A program made the translations under genes and the position numbers. The notes under the pieces were generated by a model, which saw nothing but the letters and a program-made list of their open reading frames with translations, was not told where the DNA came from and made no database searches. A DNA stretch of 64,000 nt from Polytrichum commune (Eukaryota; Streptophyta; Polytrichopsida; Polytrichales; Polytrichaceae). Where the stretch lies: assembly GCA_950295325.1 (NCBI GenBank), contig OX485807.1, positions 24,895,666 through 24,959,665 on the forward strand, in the 5' to 3' direction. Numbering within the stretch: position 1 is the stretch's first letter; the number at the start of each line of letters is the position of its first letter. Of the stretch, positions 12,924 through 23,511 are shown in pieces.

Positions 12924-15199
12924 TTTTGGGTGGGCATGGGTGCAATATTATTGTTCATGGGTGGGCATGGCTGGGCATGGCTGTGATATTATTGTTCATG
13001 GGTGGGCATGACTGCGATATTATTGTTCATGGGTGGGCATGGGTTTGATATTAGAATGGGTGGGCATGGGTGGGCATGGGTGGGGCACAATTACACAATC
13101 ATACAAGACACATTACACAATTACACAATACACATTACACAATTTTTGAATACATGGGCACAATTTGAATAGCATGGGTGGGTGTGGGTGGGCGTGGGTG
13201 GGCACATGTCATGCTATGTGTGGGCATGGGTGGGCATGGGTGCGCACATGTCATGCTATGGGTGGGCATGGGTGGGCATAGGTCACTGCTGATGGGCATG
13301 GTCTGGGTATGGGTGCAATTAAAAAGGAAAATGTTGGGCTCTGATACAAAGTAAGTAAATAAATAATAGTTGAGTGTCTATTAGCTTTGGTTGGTCCATG
13401 TGATAGTAAATTTGGTCATGTACATAAAACCTTACACCCACTTGAAGTAGTCAAAATTGCTCTTGGTACAAAAGATAAAATCATAAAGTGAAAGAGGAGA
13501 TTGGTCTTGCATTATTTAGTGGACTCCAATAAGCTTGAACTAGGAACCCACATGTTGCACATGTAGCAACAAGTCATCCCATTGTGTATGCATTTCATGG
13601 ATGAAAACATGGTGCATGAATGAAATTATGTCATCCACATCACAAGGATGATATTGTTCCCATATTTTGTGGCATTTTGCCAGTGGATGTCATGACAATT
13701 GCACATACATTTTTTTTAGTCAGTCTAATGAATGAGAGGGTCTTATCGTTATTGATCAGTTACTAGGGAGACTCAAAGGTACTCATTTTCCTAGGCAATT
13801 GATGGGTGAGATAGTGCAATTGAGAGGCTTCTTCCTTCAAAAAAATATACTACTCATGTCCAATATTTGCTCATCGAATGCATCCGTAACTCACTTGGGG
13901 CATATTTTCATAAGGGAACCGATCATTTGAATCAATTGGAAAAAATTGTAGAATAATATGTCTAGATCTTCTTCTTTTTAATGTGAAGGATTTGGGATTT
14001 AACTTTTGGAATCTCAACTTTCAAGACCTACAAAAGCCAAGCAAATTCAAAATTAAGTTATGGGTGCTTAAAGTATCCATCATAGGGGCTTCTACCTTAC
14101 CATCCTCTTTTTGGTTTGTTACACTAGTGTTTTCACTTCCTTGGGTATGGTGAATGCTAGGAAGTATAGCAACCATCTCTTCCATTTTCTTCACAAGTAC
14201 ATATATGTTGTGATCATGTCCATACTCAACAGTCCATAATATTCACATTACATAATTTGGCTTAGTATAAGAATATCGCAAATTTGGCCTATGGATGTCC
14301 ATTTTGTTTGGGGGAGGGGGAGGGGCGCTTGGTACCCTTCTTTTTTTTTTGGCACAAATTGAAAATTCAATTGCAAGAAAGGAACCAAAATACAACCAAC
14401 ACGGGCGAATGAGCGCAACCCAAGTGAATATAAAAAAATAACGCATGTCTAAGGTCTAACCTTCCAAGTGACAACTAGGTTGCTTTGGGTCACAATAAGG
14501 CCTTTAACACTCCATAGTCGAATCGAATTCGTTAAGAACATCTTGGTAGGCAACATCCAGGGCCTTTTCCAAATCCAAGAGAGTCCATTGCCGCTCAATC
14601 CTACCATACCTAGTACACTTGTGAAGACAACCCCCCCCCCCCAAAAATTCATCCCCAATCCGACCTGACATGGATGGGAAATGCAGGAAAGGCATCCACC
14701 CCATCCATTTGCATATCAAGTGTGGACTTTAACGTGTAATAGTTCTATTTTAATCCTTTAGAAATTTGAGGCTTTGTTAATATGTTCGTCAACCCTGATT
14801 CAACTCCAATATTCTAGGACCTTGTGATGACATAACAAACATAGCCTATGCTAATTAGATCCTAATTTCTTAATTCGTTGTGGTTAATGCTAAGTAACAT
14901 GACTATTAATAGAAGGTGGATGCCATTTTTGATGGGGGATGCATGATGCCCTTGTGAAGACACCCCCAAAGTTTCTTCCCCATCTGACACAATTACATAT
15001 AGTAGACTAGATTAGACTGCTAAAATAACAATCCTATGCAGTTTTCAACTACAAACACTCGTAGGTTGCTGTCTGGTTCAACACTTTGAGTGCCAAAAAC
15101 TGATTTCCACGATGGTTTGAATGTGGATACAACACATGGCAATTATTATTTCTTCTTTCCGAGAATAATAATTTTGTGTGGAACCAGATAGCACCCTAA
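11780..15199. other. Intergenic
   Basis: No supported gene. The stretch contains a minisatellite (12885-13320), several homopolymer runs (C-run near 14631, T-run near 14340) and AT-rich sequence. Reading frames are short and mostly pair with their complement. Confidence 0.5.
12885..13320. repeat. GGGTGGGCATG minisatellite
   Basis: Starts as CCCATG repeats on the plus strand (four 6-base units). It then switches to runs of GGGTGGGCATG with interspersed ATTATTGTTC and CACATGTCATGCTATG spacers. The first block is the reverse complement of the later unit, so the array contains an internal inversion. Not coding in any consistent frame. Confidence 0.85.
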
Positions 15200-15595
15200 G
15201 GGCCAGTTTACACTACGGTGGAGAAGTCCACCGGTCATGAAAAAAGGGCGTTTCTCAATTGTGATTGGTTGAAAATGCAACTCTTGACCGGTGGGTGTTT
15301 ACACTAGGTGAAGAAAACAATGGTGGTGAACTTTTCTCATGGATGATAAAATGACATAGCCGCCTACATGGCGGCACTTTTTGGAGTTGGGCTTCTCCGG
15401 AGGAGGAGTTTCTTGTCCAGCCTCAAGAGGCCGGACAAGAAATTTCTCCTCCGGAGAAGCCCAACTCAATAACAATATTTTATTGCCTTTAATTCTTCTC
15501 CGGCACATCCATCATTTGCCTCATATAACCATGTCTTGGCCAAGCATTCTTGACCGACCGGAGGAGGCCTTCTCCACCGTAGTGTAAACCGGCCC
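15200..15595. mobile_element. Tourist-like (PIF/Harbinger) MITE
   Basis: A 396-bp element with terminal inverted repeats GGGCCAGTTTACACTACGG and, read from the other end, GGGCCGGTTTACACTACGG. It is flanked by TAA at 15197-15199 and 15596-15598. A 3-bp TAA/TTA duplication with GGGCC-type ends is typical of PIF/Harbinger MITEs. No transposase is encoded. A second, nested palindrome sits inside at 15384-15467. A distant relative with similar ends is at 60959. Confidence 0.88.
15384..15467. repeat. Nested hairpin inside the Tourist-like MITE
   Basis: Arms of about 34-36 bases (starting GAGTTGGGCTTCTCCGG) are reverse complements with about two mismatches around a 14-base spacer. The arms are not part of the outer terminal repeats, so this may be a second fold-back sequence inserted into the first. 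Confidence 0.8.
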
Positions 15596-16389
15596 TAAGG
15601 CAGTCATCAAAGCAGTTCGACAAATAACCAAAATATCAGTATTACAAGGTAAGATACATAGTCATATTTTTTTTTTGTTGGATGTGTATTCCCCAAATGC
15701 AGACTTGAGTAACAGTTGATCCATGTCATATTAAATATTTCGAAATTGGGTTAAATTGATGATGATAATCTGCCGAACACCAAAATCAATGAGAAGTTGC
15801 ACTATGGGAGAAACGAACCATTGATTACTCTCCAAGTGATACTGCCGCACAAAGCAATGCCAATGCATGGTCACAGTACTGTTCATGAATATTGTGCATT
15901 CAACCAACAACTTGCAGCATGTCAAATGGAAATCGCTTCAAGAAGTGAAAGTCATTGCGAAAACTTGTTCATATTCTCCGAGTAGATGGTACACTCTTTT
16001 TCAGCACATTCAAAGTACAATAACTTACACTTGCCATGATGCCTTCAAATGCTCTCTACCAAATGACATGGAGCTCATTGCATCGAGTGAATTTCAAAAC
16101 TACATAACTTGAGGGGCTCCAACCTCCAATTTTGATGGTCTAAGTCCTCCATGACTTCCTTGACTCCTCAGGTTCCAGAGCAACATACTTGATTGAGGAA
16201 CACAACACAAGCCCATTACCACCTGATGAGTTTGTAGCATTCACCCCAAGAACATTAACACCCTTGCTTTGGGAACTCTCTACCCTGATGAGAAAACTTG
16301 TAGGTGAAACAAGGATTAATATTGTACACAAGAAAACTACAGGTGAAACAAAGGACCTTTGGCGATTTTGTACACTCACATAGTCTCCT
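15596..16389. other. Intergenic or 3' flank of CCB3
   Basis: Nothing recognised. On the minus strand this is downstream of the CCB3 stop codon and may include its 3' untranslated region. Overlapping short frames on both strands show no conserved motif. Confidence 0.4.
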
Positions 16390-16863
16390 TCAGGGCTGCT
16401 GTTGGGAGAGTAGGACCAGTAATCCTTGTTGGCCAAGAAGAATTTCATTCGTAAAGCTCATCATGGCGACCCAAATGACGGGGGCCACATCAACCCCACC
16501 CACTGGCGGAATAAGGCGGCGAGTTGGCCCCAAAACTGGCTCCGTGGGCACATAAGCAATGACAAATGGGAACTTGTTGGCAGGCAGCTGAGGGTACCAG
16601 GACATCACTATTCTTACTATAAACAATAAGTTGAGTGCCGCAAACAAGGGGCCAAGAATGGTGATGGCTATCCTTGCTGTACCAGGGTCAATATCAGCCA
16701 AAGGAACGCCCTGCAATATTGAATGTAAATGTAACATCATCTCACCATCCATAGCCATGGCTGCTGAGGCTCCTGATGCCCACAAAATTGCTGTGTTGAG
16801 AACTAAAAATGCGATTGCACTTACCGACCCACTTAGCTCCTGCTCCTGAACAGGTGCCATCAT
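16390..16863 (-). CDS. CCB3: CCB3-type YGGT protein (cytochrome b6f heme c_n assembly)
   Basis: The 157-codon frame encodes a YGGT-domain membrane protein. Seen motifs are RIVMSWYPQLP, PTEPVLGPTRRLIPP, a following GGVDVAPVIW and the C-terminal GQQGLLVLLSQQ. This combination fits plant CCB3 (YLMG3) better than YLMG1 or YLMG2, whose C-termini differ. CCB3 belongs to the CCB pathway that covalently attaches heme c_n to cytochrome b6 on the stromal side of thylakoids. Hydrophobic segments lie near residues 13-37, 66-90 and 125-152. As read from the first ATG there is no Ser-rich transit peptide before the first hydrophobic stretch. Either it is targeted from this short leader, or an upstream exon supplies the transit sequence: a CTGTTCAG acceptor lies just after the ATG, in phase with the transit exon at 18467-18694. 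A (GA)n tract sits immediately upstream. Confidence 0.85.
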   Translation of the reverse strand: MMAPVQEQELSGSVSAIAFLVLNTAILWASGASAAMAMDGEMMLHLHSILQGVPLADIDPGTARIAITILGPLFAALNLLFIVRIVMSWYPQLPANKFPFVIAYVPTEPVLGPTRRLIPPVGGVDVAPVIWVAMMSFTNEILLGQQGLLVLLSQQQP

Positions 16864-16890
16864 TGTTTTCAATCATTATGTGCAAAAGAT

Positions 16891-16891
16891 A

Positions 16892-16934
<43 letters not shown>
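16891..16934. repeat. (CT)n / (GA)n microsatellite before the CCB3 ATG
   Basis: About 22 CT units on the plus strand, i.e. GA on the CCB3 sense strand. They end about 28 bases upstream of the start codon. This lies in the 5' leader or in the last intron if the transit exon is used. GA/CT tracts near plant starts often lie in promoters or leaders. Confidence 0.9.
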
Positions 16935-16936
<2 letters not shown>

Positions 16937-17547
16937 CAATGAGTTAACAGCTAATATGTGTTGAAGCTATAAACCTTACATGGGTTTCATTAAACTGTCT
17001 TACATGAGTAAGTTTACAGTCTTAAAATTGACGATCAGGACTGTAGCCTGGACATTTAGTGAGTATTCTCACCAACTTAATTGACTTTGTTGGAATGAAG
17101 AATCACGATCAGTATCCATGATAACGTGACCTTCCTGATGTCTAATGACAATGTTCGTGATGTCTGAACATTTACAGTTGATAGTGATTTTCTGATGCTG
17201 CTTCACCCACTACAATTATATGTAAATTTATAATTGAAGAATTGTAACCTCTCCTACATCCTTATTATGTACTTTTGCGAGTTTCAGGATGATAGTTTCA
17301 CATTCTGGTGTTCTAGAGACTTAATTCTGAGTTCAAAAACAAGCGTTTTATGTATTGCATTGTAGGTGGGATTGTCTCAAATTATGATTTGTTGGCACTT
17401 TATTCAATTTCACGTGAGATTGCTCTTCTAGTTGTGTTTGTTCTCCTGCACAGCAATGTTCTAAGACCTTCATTTTTCCAACTGCACAATTGACTTATGG
17501 CATTGTGATCTAAAGACAAGGTGAACTAGAAACTGGCAAGTGGGTCA

Positions 17548-18694
17548 TCACCATACCAAATTTCGTACCACAGGCATCCCTGTAATCCGCTTCTCCACAA
17601 GCACCTCCACAGCTGTTTCAAAACATTGAATTGTCAAAATCAACAAATTGACATGTGAACAACTACTTGAGAAAAATTCCAATCTCAGGTGAAGAAAACA
17701 CGGCTCTAAAAATGCCCACCTTCATCATCAACTGTGGTGTTTCTGTTTGCTACAAATAATTCCTCTTCCTCAGGTGAACTAATGTAATCACCCACTGTGG
17801 AAGAATCTTGCCTTTGCTGCACATCAAAACAGTTACAGTTGGTGAATTTTCTCACAGGTCAATTGAATTCACAGGACAACATCATACACCAAACAAACAG
17901 ATTCCACTCTGCGCTTAACTGATATGTAAATGCAATGCTGGTACGTATGTCAAAATTCTAAATCTCTAATGCTTGTTCTTATGAAATGAAATGGAGGTGA
18001 AACACAATACTGTTGGATGTTCTACTTCAAAATAAGCTGCCAGACTCACTCCTACAAACTGGAGAGTCACAAAGTGCTAAAATTTTCACACAAAGGACCT
18101 AACTGGAACATTAAACGAACATCATCCAGGGCTGAGTCGGAGGCCCAACTATGATTAACCCAAACTCTCGATTCTTTTTGTTCCTACTCACAACTAACTT
18201 CACCCACACCCAGCATCCATACCGTAGGGTGCTGTCTGGTTCGACACAAAATAATTCGACATTCAAAAGTGTTGAATCAGACATCACTCTACGGGTAATA
18301 CGGAGAATGGGGATTGTCGGACGTTGTCCTCGCTTTAGCACCAAACTACACCACTCTAGCTTGCAATCCGTCGAGATTCCATGAACCCTAAAAAGATCAA
18401 GTGTCCACAGAAGAAAGCATACAAGCAAGCAGGCAAACAGAAATCCACAAAGCAAAATGGGCATACCGGCGTAGCATTCAAGCTGCTTCTCCACAACGGC
18501 ACACTCAATCTCGGACTCGACCACCTCAAACTCAAATTCTCCGAATTGGCGCCACATCTCTTCCTCTCCAAATTGGCAAGCAGTGCAGATGAAGAAGAAG
18601 AGGAAGAAGATGATGATGACAGCAACGGCGAGCCCTTTGCCATGCAAGGCGATCGGATGTGTAAAACCCCGACGTCCAGGAGCAGAGCCGCCAT
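17548..18694 (-). pseudogene. CBSX-type plastid CBS-domain gene, 3' half missing
   Basis: Exon 1 (18467-18694) starts MAALLLDVG and has a run of about 11 Ser and scattered Arg without acidic residues early on, typical of a plastid transit peptide. Exon 2 (17720-17816) encodes STVGDYISSPEEELF-like sequence with TTVD. Exon 3 begins at 17612 and reads AVEVLVEKRITGMPVV. Phases agree (0, then 1) and the whole matches the first half of the first CBS motif of CBSX1/CBSX2. These are plastid proteins that bind adenosine nucleotides and activate thioredoxins. Reading on gives RNLVW and TGA at 17548-17550. I searched the remaining minus strand down to the CCB3 frame and found no continuation of the CBS pair. 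It is therefore a truncated copy, or its first exon now serves the downstream CCB3 frame. Two G-boxes lie upstream. Confidence 0.7.
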
Positions 18695-18920
18695 CTCCAC
18701 TGCCCGTGAATACCTTCAATGGCTTCCCGGGCAATGCTAAATTCAATGCACAAGACAATTCCCAATCCAAGGCCCCCCCGGCGACGGTGAATTTTGCAGC
18801 TCAAGATTGAGCGCCGGAAGAGAGGGAATGCGGCGAGGCCACCCTTCTTCTTTCTTCTTAAGTTATCCATCTTCGTCCACCTTCACCATCACCTATAAGG
18901 CTATGCTGAACCTTGATGTC

Positions 18921-18973
18921 CACGTGGAGTTTAGATGGGTCCCCCCCAATGTAATGGCCGTTTTGCACACGTG
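18921..18973 (-). promoter_or_regulatory. Two G-box motifs (CACGTG)
   Basis: CACGTG at 18921-18926 and 18968-18973, about 230 and 275 bases upstream of the transit-exon ATG at 18694. Paired G-boxes are common in light-regulated plastid-protein promoters, where bZIP, bHLH or PIF factors bind. This fits the plastid locus read leftwards from here. Function is inferred from position only. Confidence 0.5.
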
Positions 18974-18979
18974 ACACAA

Positions 18980-21900
18980 GGGCCGTGAGGAAAACGATTT
19001 AGGACTTTATAGCGGTTTTCTTGTTGCAAAACTTGGGTGATCACCAAACATTTTTCATTTTTGGACTTGTAGGATTTCATGTCAATTTTATGCTATTTTT
19101 TCATTCATTTTCTAACATGCTCATCCATCGTCATTTTTTATTCTAAGTTGATCTTATGTTATAAATGAAGTGAGACCCCCACTCATTTCTCACCCATGAA
19201 AGATTATTGGAAAATGATGGTAATGGTCACCAATATAAACATGTCTTAAGATTGTCATGTGATAGAACGTCAAAATTGATTATTTGTTGATAACTGAAGC
19301 AGAAAGCAATAACCACTCACTGAAGTCAAATATTCAACCCACTTGACAAAAATCCAATTGAAGTGTTTTCTTACCAAATGTTTTTTCCCGTAAACATAAC
19401 TATTGACATTGTCTATGACATCTTGAAGGTCAATATTATTATTTTACGAATAATTATCCTCTATACTGCATGAAGTGTTTGTATTTCAAGAGACACTTTG
19501 TAGTTTGATCACTTCAAGCTCACATTATCCTTGCAACTTCCTACCAATCAATAAATGTTTGTGATTCAAGCCAACCTCATTTTTTATTTCATGAAAGCAA
19601 TGACATTTTTAACTATGACAAATTATTAGAACTTTTAAATGTAAACCCATCATGGGAGGATAAAAAATATGGTGTATTGCATTTTGAGTTGTCTCAATGT
19701 GATCCTTTGATAGTGTGCGTCGCAAGGTCTTAAGGGGTGAATGTTATTTTACAACACACCTTACAAAATGTTTGATTTATCCCTCAAGCTTGCAACTTGA
19801 CACTTAAATGCCCAAGAGGCCCATCATGGGTTTTTCTAACACGCTTTTTTGTATGTCTTGCCTATATAATCACATTCTTAGTGATTCTTGTGAATTGTGC
19901 CCCCTACTCAAATTCTCCAATCCACTTTTTAATTTGTCAAAGTTGTCAAACTTATCACATTCCAATTTGAATGTAGTAAAATTTCATTTGCCTCCCTAGA
20001 TATTGTGCCATTGTCATTGGCACATGGCAATGCCATAGAGAATCTAGCAATGATAATTCAAATGCAACCAGAATCCACATATGAATGCATACTTAGACTA
20101 GAGCATAGCATTAATGTAAGCTAAAGTGGGGTGTTGGAGCACTAAAGCCCTTTAATACGACCAATGAACATTTGGGGGGGGGGAGGGGCACAAAAAGAGT
20201 TGGAACTAGCAAGTGTGAAAATAACAACCCATGCGTGATCAACAAACATTGGAGCACCTAAATGCAACCATCAAGCATCAGAGTGTGATCCAAATGTGTA
20301 TGTGTTAGTATACACAAATGACTAGCAATTAATGAGTGTGGGAGAACCTTCAACAACTATGCCAAGGAGGTTGTAACGATCAATGTTGTTGGATTGAAGT
20401 GTGAGATGTGTTTGTGGTACAAACATTGGGTGGGTGGGGGTTGGGGGGAGATAGATAGATAAAAACTCCGGTCCCTTTCCAGGGGGGCCGGCGTGAATAG
20501 AGTGTCCGTTCGTGATGCCTGCTGGGGGGACTACCAATACAAACACCAAAGTGAGATTGTCAAACACCATAATAAGATCATCAAGCACTGAAATGCAAAA
20601 GAGACAACCAACGAGTGGGATCAACCATAGCATGAATAACATGACAAGAGTGAAATCCATGTGTCAAAAAAAATACTCATGAATTAGAGTACCAAGTCAC
20701 AATGTTGCTCGTGTGTTGTTGACATGCTAAAGTATTGTAACAGTTGCCAAAATTCCACCATTCTTGTTGCTTTCCACAATGCACTTTAGCCCTCACTAAT
20801 TGTAATAGGCGCCCTCTCAATTTGTAAACCATAATCTCATCATGTATTACAAAAGATTGCTATGAAATCATTAGCCCTAACTTAATGACAACGCTACGCA
20901 TGTTTCAAGGCCATTGTTCCTCCACCATGGCCCATTGAAACACACATGCTTAATCTAGTGTGTCCTCCTTGACATGGGGCACACTACGTAAACTAACATA
21001 GCGATTAATTTGTGATAAAAACCCCGATGTTTTTTCATTCTTTAATATTGGCCTCTTCCTTAGCATAATTTCATGCCAAAACAAGGCCAAAACCGACCAT
21101 GCATTTCATTATGTGATATTGCACTTGTGCGATTCACCTATTGGAACTCATCATGACGATGAAGATGCTTTACCGAGCCCTCATTTTAATACATAAACAT
21201 GGTCATCTTTTACCATCACATCATGGTACCATTTTTGTGATATGGATTATTAATATTAAGTTATGGTGCCAATTTGAGACTTCATTTCATTTTCAAAATT
21301 ATTCTTATTGAAATTTGTTTATCAACACAAACTGTTGTTAAATTTGTATACAATGGTTCAATTGGCCAAAACAAATATGACAACAAAAATTTATGTGAAA
21401 TTTTTAGGTGAATTGCAAAAAATGAAGTACATACCAAAATAAATTGCAAATTACACGAGATGTGAACAACAAACCAATGTAAATGAAACTCATGAACAAA
21501 ACCAAAACACGATCTTTATCCTTACCCTTGAGAGCACCCTTGGATCTTCTCAATGGCATGGAGGTTTTACCGAAATGTAATAATTCTTCTATTTCCATGT
21601 AGGATAGATGCTATACTCCTAGGAGGATTAAAAGGACCATCATTTTTCCTTGCTTCAAGCATAAATTGCACAAAAATGTTATAGTTTGCTTCAAATCATG
21701 TAGGTCAAAGAACTTTGATTGACAAGGAAGTCTCATGGTTCCTCCCAATTTGCCAAAACCATAAAAGATTACATGCCCAAATTTCATAGTCTTTACTCTA
21801 CATGTTGCATCTCAACATTCATTGTATTGCCATTCATCAACGCATTGGTCTAGGATCAAGTTCTGAAGTGTCCACAACATTCTTTATTGCCCTCATCTAA

Positions 21901-23511
21901 GCTAGGATTGCTCTCATTGAACTCAAATGGTGCATCCATTGCAATGCCACATGAGTGATGATAATCGGTGTAACTCCACCCCTCGGTTTGCCAAAAATGG
22001 CAATGATGTCATCCACAACATCATCTTCGTGAACAAGAGTAAGCTGCTTGCCACTTGTCTCCATTGTTGCCAACCTGTCATAATAGCTGCAACCAAAATG
22101 TACACAAAACCTTGACAAATTCTTGCAACATAATTTCTACCAATCTACAATGGAGAATGTATGCGTAAACCCGCATATTACCAATTCAATATGGAACAAA
22201 ATGTGAAATGATAGAAGGAGGGAAAAAAAGAAAACCTTTATACACATAGCAAAAGAAACTTTGGAAAGAAATGACAAAATTGGTTGCACTTTATGCAGTG
22301 TGAGGGGTCCGAGGTCGGTCAATCCCATAGGTTCGTGCACTCTATTGGAAAGAATTAAAAAAATAGAATATAAAAGCTTGTGGTGTGGTCATGGTAGTAA
22401 GTTCCTAACAATACAGAACGTGAAGAAGGTGGGGAGCGCCTTTCCTAAAATGTCCTGATAGGCTGATCCAAACTTTTCGGGAACCAAAAATTTACCCCCC
22501 CCTGCCCGTGCCCCGGAGCACCCTCTTCCTCTTCTGCCACGGGCCAGATCAGGAAATTTTCATCCTGCCCGGTCCCCATGTCAGTCCAGTCAGTAGGTGG
22601 AGCAGCGGAGAGCCGCCCCTCTCAATCTCCTCTTCCTGCCTCTCTCTCCGAATTCCCTCTCCCTCACCATCGTTCCACGGTGCTGTGATCTCCATGGCAC
22701 CCGAATGATGGTGACACGCATGTGAAACCACTTTATATTGTTTGTAGTTTACGCCATTTGAGTTTCAGCCATCGCCGTTCCCCATTTGGTCCGTGGGGAC
22801 ATCTTAGGGTTTGGGGGACGGAATGGATGCAGCAGGGATGATGACGGTGGGAGCTCCTTAGGATTTGGAGTGAGGAATGCAAGCAGTGACGGAGAGGACA
22901 GGATTTCCGAAACACCACAGGATTTGAGGTTCCGACAGGTTGAGCCGTGGAGTACTTATGTGTGCGGATTAATTTGGTCGGAGTTTTGGCATGGTAGCAG
23001 CAGGCTGGAGTTCTTAATGCTGATTTCAAATTAAGATGGGAGGGTTCGCTCTGTAGAGAGCCTGGTGTGTATATTTGAGGTTTAGTAGAAAATCTGCTGT
23101 GTTGACATTCAGGTACAGGGCATTCCTGACCAAATCCGAGGGGAAATGGGGCATCGTGGAAATAGGATTATAATTGTCAGTTGCCGACGAATTTACTGAG
23201 GACTCCACTCGCAGGCACCGGAGCATTGTTGAAGAGTTTCAAGAGCTTTTGGCACACATAAGATTTTGAATTCCCAGATTTTTGTAGGTTCTAGCAGGTA
23301 TTATAGTGTTTATGAGCACTTTGTTGTCACAGAGGTCATAGGAGAAGGCAAAATTGGATTCGGATTTGGATAGGTCAGCTTACCTCTTTTACACACAAAG
23401 TGGGGGGCCTCTGTTATAGATGTGCCCTTATTTCATTTGTCGTGGTATTTGAATCTATTTTCCTTGGCGCTCATGCAAGTGAGTAGAAACGGAGCGAAGT
23501 AAGTGCACACA
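18980..23511. other. Intergenic and LETM1 5' flank
   Basis: No gene supported between the plastid locus and LETM1. A G-run lies near 20174 and a purine/pyrimidine-rich patch at 22600-22680. The last kilobase is less AT-rich and probably holds the LETM1 promoter and 5' leader. Overlapping frames on both strands are not conserved. Confidence 0.5.

Noticed and set aside
18111-18770. 219-codon minus-strand frame over the transit exon
   Set aside because: It is a shifted reading of the transit-peptide exon. The frame with the Ser run and correct splice phases explains the sequence better.
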